From: Myxococcales bacterium
GTDB lineage: Bacteria > Myxococcota_A > Polyangia > Nannocystales > Nannocystaceae
DNA: 64,000 nt
Assembly (NCBI GenBank): GCA_020633335.1
Contig: JACKDU010000002.1
Span: forward strand, 868,001 to 932,000
Direction: 5' to 3'
A model generated the notes under the pieces. That model worked only from the letters and a program-made list of their open reading frames with translations. It was not told the origin of the DNA and made no database searches. The position numbers were made by a program, and so were the translations under genes. Positions 7,807 to 15,691 of the stretch are shown piece by piece (the first letter of the stretch is position 1; every line of letters starts with the position of its first letter).

Positions 7807-8673
7807 TCACAGCTCTGGCGGGGGCCGCCGAGGCAGCTCCTCGCGCCGCCAGGCGGCCGCGTCGGCATGCGCGGTGATCGCCAGAACGGCGTCAAATCCC
7901 ACCTGGAGGCCCTCCGCGTCGATCTCGCCCCGGCCGTAGGCCGCCTCGAGCGCCCGTCGTCCCCGCGCGTAGCGACGCCGCCGACGCCGCGAGAGCCGGA
8001 GCCCCCCCGCGAACACCCGGTAGCCGAGGAAGGAGAGGCCGCAGGCGCTCCGCTGGATCAGCCCCTCGCCCCGGATCTCGAGGCCGAGCTCGGCGATGCG
8101 CCCGCGGATCCCGTCGAAGATCGCCCGCGCCTGCTCGCGCCCCGAGCACCAGGCGACGACGTCGTCCATGTAGCGGACCATCCCCGCGACCGCCGTGTCG
8201 CCCAGGAGCGCGAGGAATTCGGGGCCGTAGCGCTCGATCCGGGCCTTGCCGACACCGCTCACGCCGGCGAGCTCGGCGGCGCTGCGGACCTTGCCGCGGG
8301 CCATCTCAGCGAGCTGCTCGTTGGTGAAGACGGAGTACACGGGCACGCCGTCCTGCTCGGCCCGCGCCTTTCGCAGCGTCCGAAGGCGGACGAAGAGCTG
8401 GAACTCATCGGCGCTGAGGACCTCGCGGTAGTCGATCGTCGGCCGCCGCTTGCTCTCGTTGGCCGCCCGTGCGGTCGGGACCGAAGCGCTCGGCAGCGTA
8501 GCGCTCGCCGAGCCCGGCCGCTCGACGTAGCTCACGCAGATCGCCCAGAGGCTGCGCGCGCCGTCGATCACGAGCTGGCGATCGATTGCGATGATCCGGT
8601 GACCGGCGAGGAAGCGGTTGAGTTCGGCCTCGGCCTCGGCGCCGTCGACCACGGGGACGCTGACGAAGTGCAT
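7807..8673 (-). CDS. HRDC-type DGR accessory protein fused in frame to C-terminal part of DGR reverse transcriptase
   Basis: Residues 1-78 or so (HFVSVPVVDGAEAEAELNRF, VSYVERPG) and an HRDC domain (DYREVLSADEFQLFVRLRTL, FTNEQLAEMA, VSGVGKARIERYGPEFLALL) form the HRDC accessory protein found beside many DGR reverse transcriptases. Directly after it, GMVRYMDDVVAW supplies the RT catalytic motif (YMDD, plus-strand 8161-8172). CGLSFLGYRVFAGGLRLSRR then matches the RT end domain and AAYGRGEIDAEGL the thumb region. The usual RT N-terminus, including the first catalytic aspartate of the palm (about 220-240 residues), is missing. The reading frame is intact, so an in-frame deletion joined the two genes, or the assembly lost this part. 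The product should not be an active polymerase. I chose ATG at 8673; GTG at 8679 is possible. Confidence 0.88.
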   Translation of the reverse strand: MHFVSVPVVDGAEAEAELNRFLAGHRIIAIDRQLVIDGARSLWAICVSYVERPGSASATLPSASVPTARAANESKRRPTIDYREVLSADEFQLFVRLRTLRKARAEQDGVPVYSVFTNEQLAEMARGKVRSAAELAGVSGVGKARIERYGPEFLALLGDTAVAGMVRYMDDVVAWCSGREQARAIFDGIRGRIAELGLEIRGEGLIQRSACGLSFLGYRVFAGGLRLSRRRRRRYARGRRALEAAYGRGEIDAEGLQVGFDAVLAITAHADAAAWRREELPRRPPPEL

Positions 8674-8797
8674 CCGCACAGCGCACTCGCGCGAAAACGA
8701 GCATCACTTTCCAGAGCGGGCGCAGGCCCTGCGAGCGGCGGGCTGCGCGGCGCTCCGCGTCCCGCTTGCCCGCCGCACGCCGGGCCCGCTTGACGCG

Positions 8798-11563
8798 CTA
8801 GCGCCCTCCGGGCGGCTGGCCCTCCGGGCCCTGGAGTCCCTGACCTCGGGCCAGGCGGAGCCCCAGGTCGACGCTGCGGTCGCCAGGGTGGACGTGGGAG
8901 CGGTACGCCGCGCGCACGAGCCCCGCGTGCGAGAACCAGCAGCCGCCCCGGCGAACCCGGTGATCGCCCTTGCTGCCTTCGATGTACGGATTCGTCTGCA
9001 CACCAGGCGACTTGCTAGCCGAGCCAGTGGGTCTGCTAGCGGATCTGCTAGCGCCGCCAGCGGTCCTGTCGGCCTGCCATGCGTCCGCGCACCACTCCCA
9101 GACATTGCCCAGCATGTCATGCAGGCCCCACGGGTTCGGCTGCTTCTCGCCGACCTCGCGCGTACCCGCCCGGCTGTGCTCGTACTGCTTCTCCGGCCAC
9201 CCCGACGAGTCGTATGCCTGCGCGAGCTCGTAGCCGACGCCGCTGTTGCCCCCGTACCAGGCGATCGCGTCCAGGACCGGCGCGTTGTTCTCCCCGCGGA
9301 TCTCGATCGCCCCCGCGTACGTCGCCGCCTTCGTCCCTGCCCGGCACGCGTACTCCCACTCCGCCTCGCTCGGCAGCCGAAACGCCGCGCCGTCGGCGTC
9401 CGCGTCGATCCGTCGGTTGAGCTCGACGACGAAGCGACCGGCGTCCTCCCAGCTCATCCGCTCGACTGGCCGCTGTGGGTCCTTGAAGCGGCTCGGGTTG
9501 GACCCCATCACCGCCTCCCAGAGCCGCTGAGTGACGGGGGTCTCCCCCAGCCAGAAACCCCGGGTGAGGACCACCTCGTGCTCGACCTCGTCGTCATCGC
9601 GTCCCGGCTCGTCCGGCAGCGAGCCCATCGTGAAGTGACCCGGCGGGATCCAGCGCAAGCGGAGCGCGACGCCCTCGACCTCGACCTCGGCCCAGAGCCC
9701 CCGGTGATCGCGGCCGATCGCAGTCGCCCAGGGCGGTCGCGTGAGGGCTCGCAGGACAAGAGAAGAGCGATCGCTGCGGAGCTCGATCACCGCGCCGGGG
9801 GTCGGCGGGGCGGGGAGCCGGGCCGGCGAGGTGATCGGCAGCGGCCGCGACAGCGCACGGCCGCGGAGGTTCGGGTAGACCCACAGCTCGCCCGCCCAGA
9901 GCGCCCCCACCAACCCGCCGGGCGGGACTCGACGACCCTGGACCAGCGCCTGGGGCCAGATGATCTCGAGCTCTTCGCCGACCTGCCGAACCGCCGCGGC
10001 CTCCGGCCTCCCGGGCCTGGTGCCGCGACCGAGCGCGAGGAGGCTGGGATCGGCGTTCGGCGGCGGGTCGTCGGGCTCGTGCGTCGCCGCCCAGGCTGGC
10101 TGGAGCGCCTGCCCGGCCGCGCTCGCCGGATCAAAGAGCGCCGGGGCGTGCTGGGCCACATAGTCGAGCCAGTGACCGACCTCGGCCCGCGCGCGGGGAT
10201 CGCCCGACTCGGCGGCGTCGAGCGCCCGACGCTGGATGCTGACGAGGAGGCGCTCCGCCCGGCGGCGCTCCGCCTCCTCAACCACAGCGCCGCGCTCCGC
10301 CAGCGCCAGCATCTCCATGGAGAGGAGCTCCGGACGGCGACGCGCGTGCCAGCGGCGGATCGCCTCGAGCACCTTCGCCTTCATCGCGGTGTCCTCCGCG
10401 GCGAAACGAGCCCGCCGCGCCTCCGCCTTGTCCGCGCGGACCACCGTCGCCCCCGGGCAGCGGCTCGCCAGGTCACCGTGGAGCCAGGCGTCGACCTCGG
10501 TACCCACGTCGGCCTCGTCGCGGGGCAGGAGGAGCCGCAGCGCCCGCAGGAGCCCCGGCTCGAGGCGTCGGGCCTGAGCCGCGAGATCGAGGAGCCGGCT
10601 CTCCCGCACCTCCCGTTCGGCGGGCGAAGGATCCGCCCCCGACGGCCGCTCCCAGGCGAGCGGCGACCAGACCCGGGTCAGGGCCTCGGTCCAGCGCGAC
10701 GGCGGTACGGGGACAAGCGCGTGGATCCGCTGGCCAGCCCGGCGTAGTTGGCGACCGAGGCGCAGCCAGGCCCGGCGACGCGAGGAGCCCCAGTACCAGC
10801 CGAGATCGGTGAGGGCCAGGACCGCCGGCCCGGCCAAGAGGGCGTCGATGAGGGGCACGTCCTCGGGGCCGTCGCCGGCCTCGAGCTCCCAGACCGTCAG
10901 CGCCTTCGCGCCGAGCTGGCCCTCCAAGAGCCGCAGGAGGCCGTCCATGTCGTCCCAGAGCGTCGCCAAATCATGCGAGCGGTCGACGATCACCAGCAGC
11001 GGCGGCCAGCGACGGAGGGGCATTCGCGGGAGCTTCGCCACGTGCTCTCCGCGGGTCCAGCGTCGGACAAGCGCGTCGATGTCGAGCTCCCGCCCCTGGA
11101 TCTCGGCGGTCAGCCCGCGACCGAGGAGCGGCATGAGGCGCGAACGAGGCGAAAGGGGGGGCGTCGTCGGTCGAGCGAACGCTCGCAGCGCGGCCACGGC
11201 GGCGGCATCCGCAGCCGCGGCCGCGCGCGCCTCCTTTTCCGCCGCGACGACGCGCTGCTGGGCGTCGTCCTCGTCATGCCAGGCGAAGCGGTAAGGCTGC
11301 CAAAAGAGCAGATCCTCCACCGGACGCGCTGGCGTGTGGGTCGGCGGCGGCGGCGTCGACTCTGTCGAGCTCCGCAGCTCGTCGGAGCCCCCCGCCTTCG
11401 GGAATGTCGGCGGGCGCTCCACGCGGACGAAGCCGAGCGCCCGCGCGGCGCTCTCGACCGCGTCGTCGAGCTCGGATCCGGCACCTCGCTCGCCGAGCAC
11501 AGCCGCGATCTCCAGCAGCTCAGCCCGGCCGACGAGGGCGCGGGTCCCCGCTCGGACCGCCAT
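8798..11563 (-). CDS. vWA-FGS protein of the MoxR/vWA/EAD1 module, with DGR variable region (VR1)
   Basis: This 921-residue protein has an N-terminal helical part and an Ala-rich helix (about 103-130). A vWA-like domain follows, beginning WPPLLVIVDRSHDL (about 186-199) with a modified metal site (D.S.D in place of DxSxS). A long middle region precedes an FGS domain (about 640-907: LRWIPPGHFTMGS, RGFWLGETPVTQRLWEAVMG, LPSEAEWEYACRAG, NPWGLHDMLGNVWEWC, RRGGCW, LGLRLARGQ). Residues about 866-907 are encoded by VR1. A Ser/Ala-rich insertion before VR1 is unique to this copy. The ATG at 11563 follows GAAGG and lies 44 bp inside the MoxR gene, as expected for coupled MoxR-vWA partners. In such pairs the AAA+ ring remodels complexes organised by the vWA protein. 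Confidence 0.92.
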   Translation of the reverse strand: MAVRAGTRALVGRAELLEIAAVLGERGAGSELDDAVESAARALGFVRVERPPTFPKAGGSDELRSSTESTPPPPTHTPARPVEDLLFWQPYRFAWHDEDDAQQRVVAAEKEARAAAAADAAAVAALRAFARPTTPPLSPRSRLMPLLGRGLTAEIQGRELDIDALVRRWTRGEHVAKLPRMPLRRWPPLLVIVDRSHDLATLWDDMDGLLRLLEGQLGAKALTVWELEAGDGPEDVPLIDALLAGPAVLALTDLGWYWGSSRRRAWLRLGRQLRRAGQRIHALVPVPPSRWTEALTRVWSPLAWERPSGADPSPAEREVRESRLLDLAAQARRLEPGLLRALRLLLPRDEADVGTEVDAWLHGDLASRCPGATVVRADKAEARRARFAAEDTAMKAKVLEAIRRWHARRRPELLSMEMLALAERGAVVEEAERRRAERLLVSIQRRALDAAESGDPRARAEVGHWLDYVAQHAPALFDPASAAGQALQPAWAATHEPDDPPPNADPSLLALGRGTRPGRPEAAAVRQVGEELEIIWPQALVQGRRVPPGGLVGALWAGELWVYPNLRGRALSRPLPITSPARLPAPPTPGAVIELRSDRSSLVLRALTRPPWATAIGRDHRGLWAEVEVEGVALRLRWIPPGHFTMGSLPDEPGRDDDEVEHEVVLTRGFWLGETPVTQRLWEAVMGSNPSRFKDPQRPVERMSWEDAGRFVVELNRRIDADADGAAFRLPSEAEWEYACRAGTKAATYAGAIEIRGENNAPVLDAIAWYGGNSGVGYELAQAYDSSGWPEKQYEHSRAGTREVGEKQPNPWGLHDMLGNVWEWCADAWQADRTAGGASRSASRPTGSASKSPGVQTNPYIEGSKGDHRVRRGGCWFSHAGLVRAAYRSHVHPGDRSVDLGLRLARGQGLQGPEGQPPGGR
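8802..8830 (-). repeat. Two tandem mini-hairpins just 3' of VR1
   Basis: CGCCC-TCC-GGGCG (8802-8814) and GGCCC-TCC-GGGCC (8818-8830) are perfect 5-bp stems with 3-base loops, 15 bp beyond the VR1 end on its 3' side and within the last codons of the gene. DGR targets often carry a hairpin just downstream of the variable region that helps homing. VR2 has no similar pair, so the role is uncertain. Confidence 0.4.
8845..8969 (-). repeat. DGR variable region VR1
   Basis: This 125-bp segment at the 3' end of the vWA-FGS gene aligns without gaps to the template at 7637-7761. I count 17 differences; 15 are at template adenines. The two others correspond to template positions 7680 and 7746, one of them synonymous. 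The last 24 bp on the homing-initiation side are identical to the template. Substituted codons include AAC to CGC, TTC, CAC and CTC. Confidence 0.94.
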
Positions 11564-12680
11564 CCTTCGCTCCCTTCGCCGCGCGCGCGCTCGCCTTGGC
11601 CGCGTGGACCTCTCGGTGCTTCACGAGCATGAAGTCCTCGATCTCCTTGAGGAGGTCGAGCCGCGCCTCGTCTGTCTTCCGCAGCCGCGCGAGCGCCCGG
11701 AGCAGATCGAGGTACTCCGCCTGACCAGGGGCCGAGAGGCACTCCTTCTCGGCGGCGCGGCGATCCTCGAAGGTCTGCTCCGCTGCGGTCCTGAGAAGAT
11801 CCTCGGAGAGGACTTCGCCGTCATAAGTCTGCGCGCGGATGAAGTGCGTCCTCCCCCGCTCCATCAACCACTCGATGAAGCCCTCGCGCCCCTTGGGCAC
11901 GGGGATGTGGAGCACGAGGCAGCGCCGGAGGAAGGCGCTCGGGAGCTCACGCTCCTCGTTCGTGGTGATGATGATCAGCGGCGGTGGACCCGCGCCATCC
12001 AGCGAGACCGTCCCGCCACGCGGCACCGGAAAGGTGCCCTGGCCGAGGGCCTCCAGGAGACCGTTGGGGACCGAGGGGTCGGCCTTGTCGATCTCGTCGA
12101 TGAGCACGACGGCGCCCTTCGCGAAGTCCACGGCCCGGAGGCGCGCGAGCGCTGAGCCCTGCTCGGGGTCTTCGGGCTCGTCGTCGGCACCACTCTGCTC
12201 ACGGTAGCGGTCGTGCCAGTCCTCCGCCTTCTTCGGGTTGAAGGCCCACCAGAGCGGGCCAGGCGCGACGAAGTTGCGCTCATCGAGGAGCGAGCCGATC
12301 GTCCCCTTGCCGGCCGCCAAGAGCGCACCGGCGACCTGAGAGCGGGCGAGCCGGGCGATCGCGTCGAAGGTGTAGAAGAGGTCAGCGACCTGGGTCTGCG
12401 CGTCGACCACGCGCCAGATGAAGCCTCGCCCGAGGAGAAAGGCCGCGGCGCGGGCGAGCTGACTCTTTCCGGTCCCCGGCTCACCGCGGATCAGAAGCGG
12501 CCGCTCGGCCGCGAGCGCCGCGTTGATCGCGTGCAAGCTCTCCCTCTCGAAGTGGTGACGGACTTCCCGGAGACCGCGGAGCTTGGGGAGCGTGCACTCC
12601 TGGCCCTGGAGTTTGTCGACGTCGATGTACTTGATGGTCATGTCGGTCATGTCAGTCCCGATCCCCGTCGAGAACTCCAC
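11520..12680 (-). CDS. MoxR-family AAA+ ATPase
   Basis: The 386-residue AAA+ ATPase has Walker A GEPGTGKSQ (66-74), Walker B VVLIDEIDKADP, sensor 1 IIITTNEERELP and the arginine finger segment AFLRRCLVLHIPVP, as in MoxR proteins. A C-terminal helical part (about 300-386) is basic at the end. Its GTG start (12680) shares one base with the TAG of the upstream EAD1-phosphoesterase gene. Its last 44 bp overlap the start of the vWA-FGS gene, so the three form one coupled operon. An ATG at 12650 (MTDMTIKY) is an alternative start. MoxR proteins act with vWA partners as chaperone-like ATPases. Confidence 0.93.
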   Translation of the reverse strand: MEFSTGIGTDMTDMTIKYIDVDKLQGQECTLPKLRGLREVRHHFERESLHAINAALAAERPLLIRGEPGTGKSQLARAAAFLLGRGFIWRVVDAQTQVADLFYTFDAIARLARSQVAGALLAAGKGTIGSLLDERNFVAPGPLWWAFNPKKAEDWHDRYREQSGADDEPEDPEQGSALARLRAVDFAKGAVVLIDEIDKADPSVPNGLLEALGQGTFPVPRGGTVSLDGAGPPPLIIITTNEERELPSAFLRRCLVLHIPVPKGREGFIEWLMERGRTHFIRAQTYDGEVLSEDLLRTAAEQTFEDRRAAEKECLSAPGQAEYLDLLRALARLRKTDEARLDLLKEIEDFMLVKHREVHAAKASARAAKGAKDGGPSGDPRPRRPG

Positions 12681-15600
12681 TAGTCATCGTCTTCGTCCCT
12701 GAAGATGTCGATCAGGATCTCTCGGAGTGCCTTCTCCTCGGCGGAGGAGGCCGTCGTCTCGACCTGTCGCAGCATCTCGAAGATCTGCTTGAGTCGAGCC
12801 CGCGCCTGGGGCGTGGCGAGCCTTGCCCAGGTGGCGCTCGACAGGGTGAGGTCGCGGGGCTTCTTTCGCCGATGCAGCCGAGCGAAGCGACCCGCCACCA
12901 GATCGCGCCGATCGGCGGGGGTGTCCTGACCCTGGCGGGCGATCTCGGGCTCCTTGCCGAGGACATCCTCGGCGATCCTGTCCGCCAGGTCATCACCGTG
13001 CATCTCGGCCGCGAGCGCTGCGGGTTCCTCGAGGCTCCGCTTGCTCCGGAGACGATTGCCGTCGATCTCCGCGGCGAGATCGTTCTCGCCCGCCACGTGA
13101 AACGCCGCGACCAGCTCGCTCGCGGTCGAGAGCCGCAGATCCGGGCACTCGGCGTGGCTCGATCGCTCGACCGCGGCGCCGTCGTCGTAGCGCCGCGGCA
13201 TCCACTCGCAGAGGAGCTTGCGAACCGCGTGGCGAGCGACGTCGACATCTGGCTCTGGATCCCCATCCTCGGGGAAGAGGGCGTCGTCGCAACCCCGGAT
13301 CAGGATCCCGGCCGCCTCGATGCCTGCCCCAAGGGCGTCGATGTTCCCGGCGACCCGACGCGCCAGCTCGGCATGGCTCTCGCCGCGCGCGCCCCGCTGA
13401 GCACCCGGGACGCCGCGATCAAGCGCCTCCGCCAGCCACCGCGGAGCGTCGGCGAGGATCTTCGTGACCACGCCGACCGCATCCCAAGACCGCCTGCGCT
13501 CGCCCCCGTCCACGCGTGAAGGAGGTTCATTCTCCGTCGCGGCCAGCGAGGTTGTCGGCGGACCACTCACCGGCGCCTTCGATGCCTGCGGCTCCTGTAC
13601 CGGCCCTGCGCTCGTCGACCGCGTGGGAAGCGCCGCAGAAGCCACCGAGCGCCGCATTGCCCCACCCGACGGGCGCGTCTGCCGAGAGATGCGCTGGCGC
13701 AGCCGGTGCTCCGCGTAGCCCTTCACCTCGTCGATGTTATCGACATCGGGAACGAAGCGAGTCGACTTCGACGACCAACGCCGCGGCCAGATCCGCACCA
13801 CGAGCTCACCGCTCGGCAGGGCGACGAGCGCCCCCAGGCCGTAGCCATGGCCAATCGGCGGCTCGCCGGGTTTCGCCGCCTCGGCGTGAGTCGCACCGGC
13901 CGCGATCCGCAGACACCCGGTCCCCCAACCGTGGCGCGCCTGCTCGGAGTCCGGATCGTGGAGGTGGCCGAAGAGATGGATCGCGGCTTCCCGATCCAGA
14001 CGCCCTCGGGCAGCGGCTTCATCGGAGACCCACTTCCCGGTGAGCGGGTGGTGGCTCAGCGCCACCACCAGCTCCAGCTCATCGGGCGGGGGGAGAAGCA
14101 GCTCGGCGAGCTGACGAGCGCTCACCGCGAGCTTGCCTTGGTCCTCGTCGTCAGCGCTGAGGAGACCCGTGTTGAAGCCACAGATCCGCAGACGGACGCC
14201 CTCGGCCAGCGCCACGCTGTGACGCCACCAAAGGCCGCCGTGGAAGTCCTTCCGAGCCGCAGGACCGAAGGACCGCGCGAAGTCGACGAAGGCGGCCATA
14301 CGTTGTTGCAGGCGCGCGACGTCCTCGTCGTGCTGCAGGAGCTCATCGAGCGGCTCAGTGCCCGCCCGCGCGAGCTGGAGGAGCCGGCGGACGTCGCGGT
14401 CGGCTCGCTCGACCCCACGATCAACGTCATGGTTGCCAGGGACGAGGAAGACCTGGTCCCGACCGAGGCCAAGGACCTCTGCGAGCCCGTCCAGCCAGGT
14501 CGCGGCGAGCTGGTACTCGGAGCTCCCCGCGACCGGCCGACGCCCGCCGCCAGAGAACGCGATGTCGCCGGTCACGAAGACATGGCGCGGAGTAGGTGTG
14601 GCGCCCCCTCGAAGGACCTCTCGGAGATCGCGGAGGATATCCGCGGTGATCAGCTGCTGGTCCCACTGATGACTGGGCTTGCCGTGGCCGAAGTGGATGT
14701 CCGAGACGTGCACCCAGGCGGTGAGGACCTGCTCTGACGCGGGCCTCACACTCGGGGCGCCGACCCGAGGCGCCGCCCCGACCGGAGACGTCTGCGAGGG
14801 CGATACGGGCGACATCGACGGTCGGACCGAACCAGGTGCGCCAAGCACCCAGCGGCGAGTTCGGGGCTCGTAGCGCAGCGGGCGCGAGAGATGGAGTTCG
14901 AAGGAGTCGCCCTGGAGCGACGGCGCGATCGACTCGATCTCCGCGGCGGGGATTCGGAGCTCGACGTCCGCCGGGGTCCGGTCGTGCTCCTCGTACACCT
15001 GGTCCCCCTGCACCCCGACGACGTACCCGCCGAAGGCCAAGGCATGCATTCGAATGACAAGGCGATCGCCGCTGTCCTCGACAACCTCGGCGTGGAGTCC
15101 GTCCGACTGGGGCTCTCCAGCGGGCCAAAAGGCGATCGCCTGAGCGGGCGGCTCCAAGGGCGTGATCTCGAGGGCTGCGCCGGGTCGAAGCCGGGCGCGG
15201 TCCAGCAGCTCCGCGGGCTCCCGGCCCACCGGCGGCGCGACGCCGTGGTAGTGGTGATGAACCTCGTGTTTGTCGCCGGCGTACTGGCCGCCCTGGACGT
15301 TGAAGGTGGAGCCCGGGGCAAAGAAGCCGCCGCTCTGACTGACGTTCGATCCCTGAGCGGCCGTCGTCGATCGAGCACTCGCCGCTGTGCTCGCGTCGAC
15401 CGCACCGCTGTGGTTGGCCGACCGCCAGAGGCCAGCAACCTGATCGATCTCCGCCGCACGATCCGGTCGGGCGTCTCGGAGTCGGGCGAAGAGGCCGCGA
15501 TCGACGAGCCCATGCTCCACCAGACGGTCGACAGCTGCGCTGGCAAGCGCGCTCTTCGACGCCGTCGAGCCAGGGAGGTCGTGCACAATGACCGACGCCT

Positions 15601-15691
15601 TGGTGTCGAAGCGAAGCCAGTTGCGGAGTGCATCGGCTTCGAAGAGGGAGAGCATGAGCTGGTAGAGGGCGCTCTCGGGGGTCATGCGCAT
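12680..15691 (-). CDS. EAD1-calcineurin-like phosphoesterase protein (likely effector of the MoxR/vWA module)
   Basis: The 1003-residue protein starts with an EAD1 domain (about 1-90: ALYQLMLSLFEADALRNWL, HDLPG, AAVDRLVEHGLVDRGLFARL). The motif SQSGGFFAPGSTFNV followed by GDKHEVHHHYHG comes next (about 118-150). A beta-rich region leads to a calcineurin-like metallophosphoesterase (about 322-630) with complete metal motifs: DIHFGH, GDIAFSG, PGNHDVD, SHHP and GHLH. The last 370 or so residues are helical with an acidic end and were not recognised; they occupy the place of a VMAP-like partner region. The ATG at 15691 begins the EAD1 and follows AGGA; an in-frame upstream ATG at 15841 would add 50 unrelated residues. 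The substrate could be nucleotide, nucleic acid or phosphoprotein; the sequence does not decide. Confidence 0.9.
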   Translation of the reverse strand: MRMTPESALYQLMLSLFEADALRNWLRFDTKASVIVHDLPGSTASKSALASAAVDRLVEHGLVDRGLFARLRDARPDRAAEIDQVAGLWRSANHSGAVDASTAASARSTTAAQGSNVSQSGGFFAPGSTFNVQGGQYAGDKHEVHHHYHGVAPPVGREPAELLDRARLRPGAALEITPLEPPAQAIAFWPAGEPQSDGLHAEVVEDSGDRLVIRMHALAFGGYVVGVQGDQVYEEHDRTPADVELRIPAAEIESIAPSLQGDSFELHLSRPLRYEPRTRRWVLGAPGSVRPSMSPVSPSQTSPVGAAPRVGAPSVRPASEQVLTAWVHVSDIHFGHGKPSHQWDQQLITADILRDLREVLRGGATPTPRHVFVTGDIAFSGGGRRPVAGSSEYQLAATWLDGLAEVLGLGRDQVFLVPGNHDVDRGVERADRDVRRLLQLARAGTEPLDELLQHDEDVARLQQRMAAFVDFARSFGPAARKDFHGGLWWRHSVALAEGVRLRICGFNTGLLSADDEDQGKLAVSARQLAELLLPPPDELELVVALSHHPLTGKWVSDEAAARGRLDREAAIHLFGHLHDPDSEQARHGWGTGCLRIAAGATHAEAAKPGEPPIGHGYGLGALVALPSGELVVRIWPRRWSSKSTRFVPDVDNIDEVKGYAEHRLRQRISRQTRPSGGAMRRSVASAALPTRSTSAGPVQEPQASKAPVSGPPTTSLAATENEPPSRVDGGERRRSWDAVGVVTKILADAPRWLAEALDRGVPGAQRGARGESHAELARRVAGNIDALGAGIEAAGILIRGCDDALFPEDGDPEPDVDVARHAVRKLLCEWMPRRYDDGAAVERSSHAECPDLRLSTASELVAAFHVAGENDLAAEIDGNRLRSKRSLEEPAALAAEMHGDDLADRIAEDVLGKEPEIARQGQDTPADRRDLVAGRFARLHRRKKPRDLTLSSATWARLATPQARARLKQIFEMLRQVETTASSAEEKALREILIDIFRDEDDD

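Noticed and set aside
7536..7895. Minus-strand open frame through the template repeat as an FGS gene
   Set aside because: Only the template part resembles FGS; upstream it runs through the RT 3' end and there is no start or remaining domain. It is the template read in the target's frame.
8618..10747. Long plus-strand open frame opposite the vWA-FGS gene
   Set aside because: It is the Arg/Pro/Ala-rich mirror of the minus-strand gene, as GC-rich sequence produces; no domain is present.
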